In this document: piece by piece, positions 11,622 through 24,114 of the stretch
Layout: each line of letters starts with the position of its first letter
Position numbering within the stretch: the first letter of the stretch is position 1
Assembly: GCA_015501585.1 (NCBI GenBank)
Contig: JADNRY010000014.1
Location: forward strand, 62,001 to 126,000
Direction: 5' to 3'
DNA length: 64,000 nucleotides
Source of the DNA: Rhodocollybia butyracea
Lineage: Eukaryota; Basidiomycota; Agaricomycetes; Agaricales; Omphalotaceae
The notes under the pieces: model-generated
Told to the model about the DNA's origin: nothing
Database searches by the model: none
What the model saw: only the letters and a program-made list of their open reading frames with translations
Made by a program: the position numbers and the translations under genes

Positions 11622-13118
11622 CTACTCGATTATATGTAGACTGGGAGGGATAGTAATCACTCTTTTTTCACGAACTTCGTCAGCCCAGACCATATCTGCA
11701 CATAGTCTTCCAGTGAATGAATCCCGAGTCCAAAGAACTTGATTCAAGAACAGCACTCCAGTTGGACTCATAGGAACCTCTTCCAAAAAATTTCGCGAAA
11801 CGGCGTAGTCTAGAAGGGTTTCTATTCGCTCCTCTTGGATGGAAACCTTTTGCAAGTAACAGCCTGAGATAATGAGCATATTCATCAATGCGTCGAAAAT
11901 GGGTTTAATATGAAGCTTGGACACGGGGGAGAATGGTTGATCGGTATGAGCCCTCGTCCGAAACGTTACAACATCCAGATAGGCTAGATTGGGCAATCGA
12001 ACAGATTGCCAGACATCCTTTGGAAAATAATCGTCGATACAGCGAAGGTTTAAGGTTGTTAGATGTATATGGGAGAAGCATTCTGGCAGCGGAGCCCAGA
12101 AACGGCTGCGGAGTGCCCCCATTGTCAAGGTTTGCAATGACGGACATGCCTTGAGTAGGTCAACGATCGGGCAACCCAACGCTGCGATTTCCAGGATAAT
12201 TAAGTTCTGAGTGTTAATTGTATCCAAAAAGGAGGTGGTGATGATGGCGAAGTCGGTAGTGAAGGTGGTGACGGGGTTGGAGATGGTGGTGGAGAAGATG
12301 GTGACGGAGGTACTGGTAACGGAGGCGCTGGTAACAGAGTTGCCTGTTATGTGAAGCTCTTTGAGACGAGGGCAATAAACGAATGATTTGACGTGGGCCA
12401 GCGACATGTAATCAATCGATATAATCGTCAAGCTCTCAAGAAGAGGCAAAGGCGAAGTGTTGGCAGCTCTGGGATGTGTGAGAGCGCGTCTGGCCATGAG
12501 TGCATTTTCAAGATGACGCATGCCACACCGAGGGAGGATTAGGAGCCTCAGGTGCTTCCACCTATATGCCTGTGTGACCAAATCGTTCAAGATGTCGCGA
12601 CCCTCGAGATCTGGTTGAGTATCAGAAAATTCCAAGGTAATACTTAAAGGAGTGGATCCTGAACGCGGAATGACGCATTTCCTGAAGAACACCTTCCCTT
12701 TGATAGAGAAACTCCCGGATAAGTTGACGCTGATGAAAGACCAGAGAATAGGTTGTGAGACAACCAAGGTGCGCCACCAACAACAAACTTGCGATAGGCC
12801 AAACGCATCGAGCCTCGTGACAGGCAAATGATTATCCCCATATGTCATTGGGTTTTCTTTAACGATGAAGGTGAAGATTTCGGTCAAGAGTTCTGGTGGA
12901 AGTCGGCGGGCTGGGGAAAGTAGCGATCCTTGATATTGCAAGAGCTTCAAGGGCTGATTGAGTTCGTTAGCAGTAGTGAAGCTACGGAATAAAGCCTGCC
13001 AGCGAGTCTTGATCATAAGATACTTTAGGTCGGATATGTCGCGACGTGTTATGGGGACATTGTTGGATCTGCATCTGGCGAGGAACTCGGAAGCTGACTC
13101 TAGCAAGGACTGAGACAT
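11622..13118 (-). CDS. F-box protein with leucine-rich-like C-terminus
   Basis: An intronless frame of 498 residues. An F-box-like domain lies at about residues 72-130: RRLPPELLTEIF, a spacer, then LSQVCCWWRTLVVSQPILW, the pattern common in agaricomycete F-box proteins. The rest has LRLLILP, LESLTIIS, LKELHITG and LTTLNLRCID repeats, suggesting an irregular leucine-rich substrate-binding region. F-box proteins recruit substrates to SCF (Skp1-cullin) ubiquitin ligases; the substrate here is unknown. A low-complexity Ser/Thr/Val insertion is encoded around 12195-12340 (TSASVTSTSVT). The frame is open upstream to 13184, but the first ATG is at 13118. A truncated, frameshifted paralogue is at 1-537. 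Confidence 0.8.
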   Translation of the reverse strand: MSQSLLESASEFLARCRSNNVPITRRDISDLKYLMIKTRWQALFRSFTTANELNQPLKLLQYQGSLLSPARRLPPELLTEIFTFIVKENPMTYGDNHLPVTRLDAFGLSQVCCWWRTLVVSQPILWSFISVNLSGSFSIKGKVFFRKCVIPRSGSTPLSITLEFSDTQPDLEGRDILNDLVTQAYRWKHLRLLILPRCGMRHLENALMARRALTHPRAANTSPLPLLESLTIISIDYMSLAHVKSFVYCPRLKELHITGNSVTSASVTSTSVTIFSTTISNPVTTFTTDFAIITTSFLDTINTQNLIILEIAALGCPIVDLLKACPSLQTLTMGALRSRFWAPLPECFSHIHLTTLNLRCIDDYFPKDVWQSVRLPNLAYLDVVTFRTRAHTDQPFSPVSKLHIKPIFDALMNMLIISGCYLQKVSIQEERIETLLDYAVSRNFLEEVPMSPTGVLFLNQVLWTRDSFTGRLCADMVWADEVREKRVITIPPSLHIIE

Positions 13119-13374
13119 GGTGGATGAGAGAAGACAAACAGTGGCTGTGCATCGATCCTCAATCGTGTCTGATCGATATGACAAGGAAAGGTTCGACGCC
13201 GGTGGCCAGGAAGATGAGTCTGAGTTTCATCGTACCACTTTAGAAAACCACTACATCGCGAGCGGACGGTTCAGACGCGGTCAGACCATATCGGTGGAAG
13301 ATCAGAAAACGAAAGGGTGCGGTCTCTTTGATCATCATTGTGCCTATTATACATTACTCGAACCGTTCCTGCCC

Positions 13375-14605
13375 TCATAATCTAGCGTTCAAAGAATCCC
13401 TATCCAGTTCTAAAGCCTTCTCCAAGCGATGCAGCGGGTTCAGTATTTCATCCGTGGGGGACTTCCCAGGGATAGGCAGCGACTTCTCTATAAGCTGAAG
13501 GATCGCTTCTGTTGAGGCTGGAGACAAGCCTCCGACGCTCATACGCCGGATATGGTCCAAAAAGTACACCCAGTCTACTTGGGAGATGCGGAGATCGTAG
13601 GCAAGGGCTTTGTATCCAGCTCTTTGACGCTTTTCGAAGAACGAGGCGTCGATGTTCATAAACTGTTCACTGTAATAAAGAAGTCAGCCAGGAAAGATGA
13701 AATAAAGAAAACAAACCTACACATGTCTCTCTTTAAACGTAGAAAAGTCGTCCAGGATTTGGTGTGCGTACAGGAGACATAATATCAGCCACCAGTAGAA
13801 CGAAGACAAGGTATTGATTCTGTTCGTGAGCCTTTCCATATAAGACAGCGCCAGAAATAGAGCAGATGTTAAAGGCTTGTAATCTGTCAAAAGCTCTGAG
13901 ATTCGATGCCGAAATTCTAGCTCTTCGTCGTTATCATAGACTAGATACCATTGCAAACGACGAGGTCAGTACCGATGCGGCTTTGTAAAACAGCGGAATG
14001 AACTTACAGTTGGCTTTGACGTGGGTCGGGAAGATGATTATTGTCAGTAAATCGGTAAGGGCCAGGTCCTGCATTGTACTACGACTGACAGCTTCGGGCA
14101 CGTTCGAGGCTTCCATGTTATACTCTTCATATTCATCATCCGATAAGGAATACGCTGAACTTGGAGAAGCTGGTTCTGTAGGGGTCCCTAAAGGAGAACA
14201 GGCTCGCTCCGCACTAGTAGACAACAGCGGGTGCATCGTTGAAAATTCTTTGCTCGAAGGATGTTCTTCGGTTTGTGTGGAGACATCGACCTTTAAGGGT
14301 ACGGAGACCAACGGCGAATGAGCTTCAGACACCGGAGAACAATCAGCATTCGCTGACGAGGAAGGACTGCAGTCGCATTGTGTACTGGAATTAGACGAGT
14401 GTTCCGCAGGTGTTTCATTCGCGATGAAGAGGGTTTTCCGTGTTCTGAAAATCCAGCAAATCTCCGAGAGGATAACTGGTGAAGAGCCATACGAGAGCCT
14501 AGAGAAACGTTCATGGAAAAGGCTCCCGTGAGTCCTCAAGATGACAGATGTCAATCGCATGAAATTTCTTTGATGAGAATTATGAGCGCAGAAAAACTTT
14601 CTCAT
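13375..14605 (-). CDS. Cyclin-like protein
   Basis: Three exons (14605-14008, 13940-13721, 13669-13375) join in frame across introns of 67 nt (with TACTGACC near its 3' end) and 51 nt to give about 370 residues. The first 170 residues are Ser/Pro-rich. The remainder matches a cyclin-box layout: FRHRISELL, LTSALFLALSYMERL, a hydrophobic helix with LLYAHQILDD, then FFEKRQRAGYKALAYDLRISQVDWVYFL, corresponding to cyclin helices 1-5. Cyclins of this sort activate a cyclin-dependent kinase, in fungi often Pho85-type. The fold call rests on the helix pattern, not on a search. The start is uncertain: the ATG at 14605 is used, but an upstream exon is possible. Confidence 0.55.
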
Positions 14606-15020
14606 GCTTGGGTCAAGTTTGTGGCTGAGATATGGGGGTACGTGGGCGAACTAAGAGTATTTGAACGGTTTTCTAGAGCCAGTGGTCAAAGCAAAATGCT
14701 TGGAATGAATTGATCAGTTTGGCCGGACAATAATGAACGGTGGTCCAAGCAAGACAAAGCAACGACTGAGCGCCGGGCTTTGATACTGAATTAAAAGATC
14801 AAACGCACTCTGGTAGTCCCAAGAAAACAATAACAGTCCGCCGGTAGCCTCTAAGCGAGTTACAATCGCACAACGCAAAAGGATTAAATTGTCTCGGAGA
14901 CGAGATGAAGGCAACAAAAATGAATAAGGTAGGGGCCAAAATGGTACATGGATTTGTACATGGACTGAACGGAGAGAGACATGACGTGGTGAGATGAGTG
15001 GGTTGATCATAGTATTGTCA

Positions 15021-15655
15021 TTACGAGCAACATCCTCCGACCTCTGATAAAAATAAATCAATCCTGGGACGGAGATAATAAGGCTATCCAACATACGCTC
15101 AACCATAACATCGATAGTATCTGAGAAATAGAGGGAATTTTCGTCAGACTCAGTATGCAAAATAGATGCACTGGATACGTACCATTGTCCTCCATTTCAA
15201 GCGATGCAGGAGTATCTTTGTCTGATATCCGTGCACCATCGTACAAAAGTCTACGGGTAAAACAACAACCAAATAAGCACCAAGATCTTTTTGAGCATAA
15301 AGTCGCTGGAATGAGCCAAGAAGACCAATTACGCGTACAGGAGCTCTTAAAGATAATCCGAAAAGAACAAGTCAAAGACCTGCCACTCACCGAATGCTGT
15401 TGACATCTTTCCCCAATTTGTTTGCGTAAGCACCTTGCAGTTTGCTCAACTTCGTGCTACGCTTGATCTTAAAGAATACTTCATCTCCTGACTGGCTCAC
15501 CACCTGTAGATAGATAGATAGATAAAAGCTGAGTAGATATTGAAGTGTGTTTTCAGAAGGAAAAAGCGTACCTTGACGTTAATCGGCGCGTTGGCATCTT
15601 CTGCCTTAACATCATCATCCTGAGTTAGAGGAACTTGTTGCTCTTCTTCGGACAT
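15021..15655 (-). CDS. SMT3: SUMO, small ubiquitin-like modifier
   Basis: Five exons (15655-15572, 15503-15391, 15250-15183, 15120-15097, 15043-15021) join in frame to a 103-residue protein. SUMO is conjugated to lysines of target proteins by the E1-E2 (Uba2/Aos1, Ubc9) cascade. Residues 25-98 form the ubiquitin-like fold, with FFKIKRSTKL, the LLYDGARI beta strand and the DTIDVMVEQ segment. Gly99-Gly100 is the mature C-terminus, followed by a three-residue CCS tail that a SUMO protease would remove. The flexible N-terminus holds VKAE (16-19), matching the psi-K-x-E consensus and so a possible site for poly-SUMO chains. Exon 4 is only 24 nt and intron 2 is 140 nt. Intron 1 contains a TAGA tetranucleotide run at about 15507-15525. 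Confidence 0.93.
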
Positions 15656-15956
15656 CTTTTACACAGTCGTCGTGGTTAAACAAACAGTCTGTAAATGAGA
15701 AGCGCCTTACATAAGCACGACGTGACTCAGAGACTGACGAAAAGGCTAAAAACCAACTAAAAACGAGCTTTTACAGTGACAGTCACTGAAGTAGGATACA
15801 TACATAGGATAATGACAATACATATAAAAAGCAGACAATTAAGTCAATGGTAGAGTAAGATACAAGTGACGGTGGTGTGATAATTTTCCGCCTATAGAAT
15901 GAATGAATGAACCCTAAAGATCGAAATAAATAAGAAACAGTTCTAATTCTTGAGTC

Positions 15957-18900
15957 TCATCGCTGCGCCTTTGCCTTGCCACGACTATCCTTCCTCGACG
16001 AAAACCTGTTCAAGAGTATCCTCGCCTGCTTATACTCGACATCTTCGTCACTCGAATCAGCCCAAATGTCATTTTCCTGAGTCTGCGATCCATTTGTACC
16101 GGAACTGTGGTGGTAATCTTCCCTTGAATTCCAACTAGGCTCCTCCTCATCCTCGTATTCAATGGCGGGGGGCGTGGTGGAGAACATAGGCTGTAGGGAA
16201 ACACGCACGCTCTTCCGTCTCGTGGGTGGCGCGGAAGTAAGCATTGCATTAGCCGCGGTGTTTGAGTTGGTTATTGTATCTCGAGTTATGGATTCGCTGG
16301 TCCCCGGCTGCTGTAGGGGTCTGTTTTCGGCAATAAGGTCATGAGGAGGGGGAGTAGGAGGTCCTTGACCTGTCTCCGTGTCTTCACCGCTATCCTCACC
16401 CGCTTTCTCAAACATCTCATGCCCAGTCTCGTACGATGAAATTGATGCTGCATCCGAAGAATCTGAATCTGGGTCCGAATCATGTGGATGTAGTAAACTC
16501 GGATCAGGATACACAACTCCTATTAACGGAGAGTTTAGAGTGGATGGGGGAGGCGAGAGAGGAACTAAAGGATCAGCTCTCCCTTTACCCTTGATATCTC
16601 CATTAACCATCGTCGCTAACGGAGACGGCGCTCTGACTGTTTGCTGCTGCGAACTGGACCCAAGAAGTGATCCAGACGGCGACCCAGATGACGTCTGCGT
16701 CGAAGGAAGCATAGGCGAAGGCGTCCTACTAGGGTTCTTCAATGCACTTCGCAATGGCAACACAATCTGTCCCTGTTTAGATGTAGGAAAAGCATTTGAC
16801 AATACCACAGGTACTGCTGGTAGCAATGGAGCTGAAACCGAAGAATCAATCGTTTCACGATCATGACTAGATCGAGGAACAGGGGCGCTGGCGGATGAAG
16901 ATAAGGAGGTGGCGCGACGCTGACTTTGAAAGTCCTTATCCATCTGGTCCTTTAAATCTTCCAAATCAATGCTTTTGGGAGCTTTGACGAATTCCAAGGG
17001 CAAGGCGATATGGTTTCCGGTTTTTTCCGCCATCGTTACTTGTGATGATGCTTCGTTACTCTTCGGAGAGTTATTCCACGCCTCCCTGTTGGCTTTCGTA
17101 ACACCCTCTACGATAGACATCAAACTAGCGCTTCCTTCGCCTGCGGCCTTAGTTACAGTACCAGGCCCTACAACAACGGGATAGCTAGCTCGACGTTGAG
17201 ATTTTGTCGCCGCACCTGACAGGTTGGAGGAAACATTATTAGGTGTGAGCGTGACAGAAGATGATGCAGGGGAAGTATGAGAAGAGCTCATATCGACGCT
17301 TCCTACCCTATTATGGTGCGTATTTACACGAGTGACTGAGGAAGAAGGGGAGGTCATAACACGTCCGGAACTACCTCCAACTGGTGAGCTCGCTGAACTT
17401 TTTATGGAAGAATTTCTCGACACCGAAGCCGGAGACGGGCGTATCGGTGTAGTATCTTTTATGACATTGGAAGAGGAGGGTAACACCAGCGCTGATGCTG
17501 ACGTCGTCATCGACTGACGATTGGACTTTCTCCTCTTCACACTGGCTTTTTTTGTGACATCAGCACCAGCCGGACCGTTGCCTTCATATGTATGAGCTGG
17601 CTTGCCATTCTCCAAATCTTGCTGCTGTCCGTCAACCCATTCCTCCGCTCTCGATCTGCCCCTGTCTCGACCTTTCACACTCAGATCTCCGTAATCTAAA
17701 CTTGCACTCCGCCTTCGCCTTTTCAGCTCTCCATCAGCAAGAGTATTGGTCACAGTCTTCCCGCGAGGTCCGACACCAGGTCCAGTCTTCTTCAGTCGCT
17801 TTGCGGGCTCGGCGGGAGAGCGAATTTCGCTCACTGTTCGCCCTCGCGGAGGCGTAGACGGAGTAGAGCTGCTGGGATATATCGAGTTAGGATGGCGAAG
17901 GGGAGCGGGGGGCGACGACATGATACTACCACCCTCGTCGTCACTATTCCCAACAGTCTTCTTGTTTTTCCCAAGAAGCCCTTTACGAGACTTTTTTCGA
18001 CTTTTACCCGGAAGCCCGTCTATGCTCTCATTGTCTGTGAGATCTCCTGTACCGGGCACGGAAGTAGACGAAGGAGCATTACGATGGAACAGTCCCCTCA
18101 GAGTACCAAAGAATCTGCTTCCTGAACTCGAAGCTGTAGAAGTATGGCTACCAGATTCCTTGACTTTACCGTTGGTTTTTGTCGGTGACGAAGACAACCG
18201 TCCGTTTGGAATTGTGGTTGAGGCTTTGTCGGATGAAAATCGTGGGTTCTCAACGACTCGAGCATCAGATGGAATTTCCTCGTCTGTATCATTGTCGCTG
18301 CTTTGGAGTTGAGTCTCAGGCTCTTCGGTCAATGGCAAAGCGGATGAGCTGCCACCCAGCATGGTTGAGCGGAAGCCCAAGTCCTCCTCCGTAATCCGAT
18401 GTGGAAGAACATGCCTCCTGATTGTTGTATCAGCATCAGGTTTAGATCCCACAACATCAGCAACAGGTAAGGTAAGGTCGTCTATAGAATGCGCGGGCGG
18501 AATATGCAACGAGGTTATTTCCCCATGCGCCTGTGAAGAATTTGCTGGAGTCGATGAGGGTGAGCGCGAGGCGGCCTCGAGTTCGGAGTAGATATGTGAG
18601 AAAGGCAGGGGACTGGAAACAACAAGGCCGATTTGGGAGGCGGATTGCGATGGTGCTATGGACGAAAGGTCAGACGAAGGACGGTCAAAGTCTGCAGTAG
18701 GTGGCTTGGCGTGAACGGGCACAGGTGCATGAAGATCTGGAAGAGGTTTATTGGAGCTTGGCGCAGAAGGAAGAATAGGATTGACTATATTTTATTAGTA
18801 CAGAGTATGGGAAACAAAAGAGAAGCTTACTTGTCTTGAAGCCGAGAACAACTTCAACCTCCTTACCGACTTCTTGCCAAATACAGCCTGTCTGACCAAG

Positions 18901-19618
18901 TGCACTAAAGCGAACACGCAGGCCATCATGGATAGTCGAAGAGCGCCTGCCTTCCAGCTCCAGTTCCTTCTTGGCTAAGAATGTCTCGCAAGCCTGTAGC
19001 TCGGCCTGTGCTGTTTGCATCTTCTTGTTCGACGACGATGGCCCAGACGTTAAGTTTGAAAAGAATGAAGTGGATGCATATGTTGTCGATGGGTCTTCAT
19101 TAGATTTCAGCGAAAGCGTAGATGAAGATGCTGGCGGCGATGAAGGTAATATGAACGAGTCACGGTTGCCAGAAGGCTTTGTATTAGATTTTGAGGCTTT
19201 CAAAAGGCGCGTTACACTGGGCCAAGTTAGCAAAACACGATTGAAATGACAAAGGACGTACAGAATCTCTCTGTCTCTCATGATATTCCCTACTTCATCT
19301 TCCAAATCTTTCAATTGTTTCAGATATCTCGCCCATTCCTCTACTGCTGCTGCATATCCTCTGAGCGCATTATCTGCATTCGAAAGGGAGCCAGCAATAG
19401 AGAGGATGATTTGTGAAGCCTAAGAAATGGATTAGCGCGGAGCGGGGTATTCAGTGCACCGAATGCCAAACCGGAGGAGGCGAAGAAGCCGCATATGCGG
19501 TCAGCGAATTAAAAGAGGCATGAGAGATGTCCAGTAAAGACCGCAAGTGTCTTGTATACTCTTTTTCTGAGTGTATCAAGGCATCTAGCAGACGGGAGTC
19601 GGCTGACCTGTGAACCAT
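15957..19618 (-). CDS. Large protein with BAR-like N-terminus and disordered Ser/Pro-rich tail
   Basis: Four exons (19618-19460, 19419-19262, 19216-18831, 18784-15957) keep frame across introns of 40, 45 and 46 nt and encode about 1,176 residues. Residues 1-220 are helical and charged: SRLLDALIHSEKEYTRHL, a predicted turn, AAAVEEWARYLKQLKDLE, then AQAELQACETFLAKKELELE, and a short beta-like segment LRVRFSALGQTGCIWQEVG. This layout resembles BAR-type membrane-curving domains. The remaining ~900 residues are low-complexity, rich in Ser, Pro, Lys and Arg, with basic clusters (KSRKKSRKG, KRRRRS) and an acidic conserved-looking end. An eisosome or cortical role is a guess. The SUMO gene lies downstream on the same strand. 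Confidence 0.7.
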
Positions 19619-21966
19619 GAACAGGCAAGGAAGAACTTTGAAATGGTCAACGTTGTTGTCAAGTGGAAATTGCCGTCCGGGCCGGAGAGCCTAATAAAGC
19701 AATTTATTGCCGGCTTTGCCTTTACTATCTATATATATATTCTGAGAGCATCGACCTAGACTACATATTAGCTCATTCTGAGAAGCCACATTCAGATGCA
19801 GCCGCTAAAGAAAGACTGACATCAATTTATTTAAGCACCTCCATCCTCTTTCAATTGTCATGTACATATAGCAATCTGACAAGAACATATCGAGATTTCT
19901 GTTGTCCGTGCAGCCTGTATCTGAACAAAATCAGACGCAAACGGATCCCATCGCATAGCGCATCAATTCGATACTAGCTTACTACAATTAAAATATTGAA
20001 TGTGCCCAAACAAATCAAAAACAAATAGCAAAGAATAATCTCGGTACCTCAAAGTCACCAAAAATAGCTCGGCAGGTATTTTGCATTCAGTTGGAAACAG
20101 ATATTCTCAAAGTTTGAATGACCAAATAGCCAGTGTCCTGCCACTACTACTACTGGTGACTGAACGGGGATGTATGCGCTCGTCTGGGGGCACACATGGG
20201 CTAGTGGGACCCTTATACCTAGTACCAGGCTCAGAATTTTTAAACACCATAAGGAAATCTGAGGAATATTCATTCTTGAGAGGGCCAAGGGTAGCGCTAT
20301 TTCCGACATATGGCACAAAACAGGTATCCGAGTCGACGTTCAGCCAAGCATGTGAAATCAAAGTTGTAAAATCTGACCTTTCGAGTTTGCTGTTGGTTTG
20401 CTGTCGACGACGACTCGCTCACGCACATCGTCAACACGCAATCGTTACTTAAAACCTCTCACTAAGCGCCAGACCTTTTATCCGCGTGTATACGTATATA
20501 TTATATAATAGTATATTCAGATGCCCGATTGAAGCAGGCATCAGGCTGAGGGTACTAACAGAAAGGATTGAAAGGAGAATAGGAGGTGAGAAAAGCGCTA
20601 CGATAACAGGCTCTCTATTTATGTCCAGTTCAATAGCATATATCCACCATTCCGTCCCAATTTCCAAGCGAACTAAGGCTGTCCTCCAGTCTGCCTTCTC
20701 CATGAATATTCTCACATCATAAGACTACGTAGCGTTGCAATTATTACCCGAGTATGCCGCATTTTAGCCCAAATGAGGCTCTGCGAAGCTAGAGACCGCC
20801 AGTACAAAGTACCACTCGACTATATGCGAGGAAAGTTTTCTCACCTACGGTAGCCAAAATAATGGGTAAGAGGTTGAAAGGTGAAGAGGTTGAATACATA
20901 AGGACGTCGCCCTATGAATTTTTCCCGCTGTTTCGTTTCCTGACAGGGTGTAGAACTGTGTAGAATGGGTCATTTAAGTACATAATCGACTCAAAGGTCA
21001 TAAGTATGCCTACGCGGCACATATCAGGCGTATGCGTATGCAGCGGGGTCCCCGGCTGTTACTAATTGGGACCATGCCAGTTATCCTCCTCCTACCGAGT
21101 TTTGACTCGAACTTGTAATCCCTTCTCGCTTTTCTCTCCATTGCCTCTCCAATTGTGTGCTCATATCAGAGCACCTGCAGAGCACTGCACCGTTTCTAGT
21201 GCTTGTCACGACCACTGACAACAGCTCGGTACCTTCGGAATCTAGTAAATGGCATCAATTATTCGTTGAAATCGTTGGGCAGATGTCGAACGTGCAGAAT
21301 GACTTACAAGTACGTATCAACTGGTATGGGCGCGGGACACTAAGTATACACCAACTCCAGAGAATAGCAAGGTAGCACTGTCATGGGCATTTTCAGTACA
21401 CTGTTTATGCTACATAGTACATAGATATGTTAATGAACATGCCAAGCCCGCGACCACCGACGCTCACAACGTTTGTCAGTCATTTGGCATCTTGCAGAGT
21501 GTACAGCGAACCTCCGGTAAGTCCTAAAATAAATAAATAAATGCCAACTAAGGCATCGGCTTTTAGTGGACAATGACAGCTGTACAACTATGTATTCATT
21601 TGAAGGTGCAAACGCTCAGCGATAATGGCATCCCAAATCTGGCAGTTTCGAGGCCTAGAGAAACATCCACTCCAATTTCTGGGTCCGACTCGAGTGTAGT
21701 TCCAGCACAGGCGAACACGTCTATGTTATTCTTCGAGACCTTTTCAAAAATTTTGATACCTGTCATCCGAAATCCCTTACGAAATAACTAGCTAGTTTTG
21801 AAACAGTAAGTACTTATCCTCCATGGATTGAACGGATAAATCGACGGGGACGATGGGTTAAATAAGGTGTATAGTATGGCCATTGTAAGTGTGTGCATAT
21901 ATACCTTGACAAGACTACGCCTGCAACTCCTTGTTTACCTGCCCAGCCCCACTGGCTTAAGTCCGT
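19619..21966. other. 2.3-kb intergenic stretch with no supported gene
   Basis: Open frames here are short, occur on both strands and show no domain motifs or consistent splice-extended frames. AT-rich blocks occur around 19960-20060 and 20480-20520 (TATATTATATAATAGTATA). The right end is the promoter region of the DUF6533 gene at 21967. Confidence 0.45.
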
Positions 21967-23177
21967 ATGCTTTCGTCCTCCGGCTCCCCGCAGTTTCTTT
22001 TAGAATCACATGAATCGCTCGTGGTTTTTACATATGTGATACAAATGACTGGGACAGTACGTGCATCCGAAATATCTCAAAAAATCGATACGCTTGGCTT
22101 ATCATACCTTCACCAGGTCATGATTTGGGATATCGTGATTCACATTGCTGATGATGTTGAATTACTCTCGCTACCAGGGAGATTTCGCCCACCAACGGTC
22201 GTGTATTTTCTATCTAGGTACGTCATGAAGTAGCACCAGATAATTTTCGTAACTCATGCTTCTGAACAGACTCCTCCTTTTGATATCCTCCTGCATCATA
22301 ATTGCGAGTAAGTTCATTATTGCGAGTAAGTAAGGTCAAGTTCACATAGCACGGCTGATTATTTGTTTGATAGATAATGCAACAACGTGTAAACCTTTAC
22401 TAACACAGACCATCACTACAAGCAACTTTATCGCCGTTGTTTTCACATTATTTCAATTCTTCCTTCGGGTCAGGGTGATCTACTGTGAAGGCAGTCGGTT
22501 CAAGACGGGTTTCTTTGCCGTGCTCTGGTTGCTAGCATCATGTGGAGCTTCTTTTACTTTGAATTTCAGTGCACATAATTCGGGATGTTCGGTGCATCCT
22601 GTGACTACCAGCTTTTGGATGCGCGTTTTAGCAATTTTGGTCTACGACAGTTGTGTCTTTTTGGCGATTTCGTACCGGATTTACAAGTTATCTTTATTAT
22701 TCGTCCGCGTCAATCATTCTGGTGTGGAATATGGCGCTGCAAGAGACGGGAATAGGCCGAGTCTCATGCAGAGTTTTAAGGCGAGAGCGTTGACCCTTGC
22801 GGGAAGGGAGCTTCCGTCCTTGACTCGAGCACTCTTGCAGGATGGCCAGTTTTACTACCTGTGAGTTCCTTGCTTGGAAAATCCGCCACTTTGTTAATTA
22901 AGAATGTAGAATAAGTGTAGTAAGTGGTGCCATAACACTTGCTCTGGTGCTAAACACCTCGATTTTTCCAATATATCGACCATTGCTTGTCCCGATGCAT
23001 TCAATGCTACTCAACATCACAACAGGGCATGTATTCAGGGAAGTAAGATTAGGTCGTATGAAGGAGCGTGAGCTTAGCATTGAAGCATTCACGCTTGCTC
23101 AACAATCTGAAGTGGGGGAGATTATGTCGCTACATCCTATACATCACGATGAACAGCCTCAGGTAGTCCCATCGTGA
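21967..23177 (+). CDS. DUF6533 membrane protein, copy 1
   Basis: Five exons (21967-22056, 22117-22217, 22270-22307, 22374-22860, 22910-23177) join in frame to 327 residues. The N-terminus holds the DUF6533 signature: a tyrosine-containing helix, WDIVIHIADDVELLSLPGRF, then PTVVYFLSR. At least five more hydrophobic helices follow (FIAVVFTLFQFFLRVRVIYC, FFAVLWLLASCG, MRVLAILVYDSCVFLAISYRIY, ITLALVLNT, LLVPMHSMLLNI), so it is a multi-pass membrane protein with a cytosolic-looking charged tail. The family is abundant in Agaricomycetes and has no assigned function. The intron after exon 3 has a tandem ATTGCGAGTAAGT duplication at its 5' end, offering two donor sites. A tandem paralogue is at 24115-25320. 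Confidence 0.85.
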
Positions 23178-24114
23178 CATTGTAGAGATCGAAAGCTATA
23201 AAAAAGAACCACCGCGTTTGTTCAGAGAATCTCGCCAATGTTTTAAACCGTAGATATTTTCAACGAAAAATTGGGTGGGACGGGGAGGAGGAGGAGAAAA
23301 GGACAGTGGGTGGAGAAAATGGGAAACATACCTTTACTGCTATTGAGACAACCTGTTCCTGCTTGAGAACCATTGACGTGATGGAGTGGGGGCAGTTCCT
23401 ATACTGTGAAATATACAAGAAATATAACAATGCGGCGCGTCTGCGCGTCCAATCACACGGATACTTGAGAAAAAAGTTACCAGGGACGTAAGGAGAAACT
23501 TGTGATCAAGTTCCTACAATCATGACATGTAGCACGGAGATGCAGGGAGACGCACAGTGACAAAGAGTGACAACAGCTTAAAAGTTTTTGGGACGTGAGA
23601 AGCCCGCGACAACTTAGTACATACTTAGATCGCAACCATGGTAAGGCAATCTTAGTCAATTGAAACATTTCGCATCAGATTGGGTGGAAGTCATAATTGG
23701 TGGGGACAAGCTTATCGCTGGATGGAGAACTAGTATAGAGAACCAAGTGATTCATAGGCTAAACATGCGTCTGATTGGCTGAGGAACGTTCTAACTATTC
23801 AATTCTAGGTCTTTCGTGAGGTCGCTGGAAGACTTCAATCGCATATTTTGGTTTGGATAAATACCAGAGCCTGAGGGTTGATGCAAAGAGAAGAACGCTC
23901 CGAAGCCGTAACGTCGACAAAAACTGTCTTCGCATAGATTGCGTCCCCAATGTTGTCTATTACACTATCATCATCCTTTCGGTGGATTGAATAAAATGAT
24001 AAAATGCATGCATACTAGCACGACCCTTGCAACACATATCCTTTAAACAAATACTACCGAACGGGTACCAAACTACCGACTCTTTCATTTTCTTGCCCAC
24101 CTCGTACCCGGCTC

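Larger units (their letters stand above)
9185..12150. repeat. Right arm of the inverted segmental duplication
   Basis: This is the partner of 1-2215 in opposite orientation. It keeps an intact tRNA and an intact F-box gene, but its copy of the small secreted gene is decayed. It carries extra sequence between 9916 and 10630 that includes a dispersed repeat also found at 41440-41830. The homology may extend past 12150, because the matching left arm is cut by the window edge. Confidence 0.8.
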
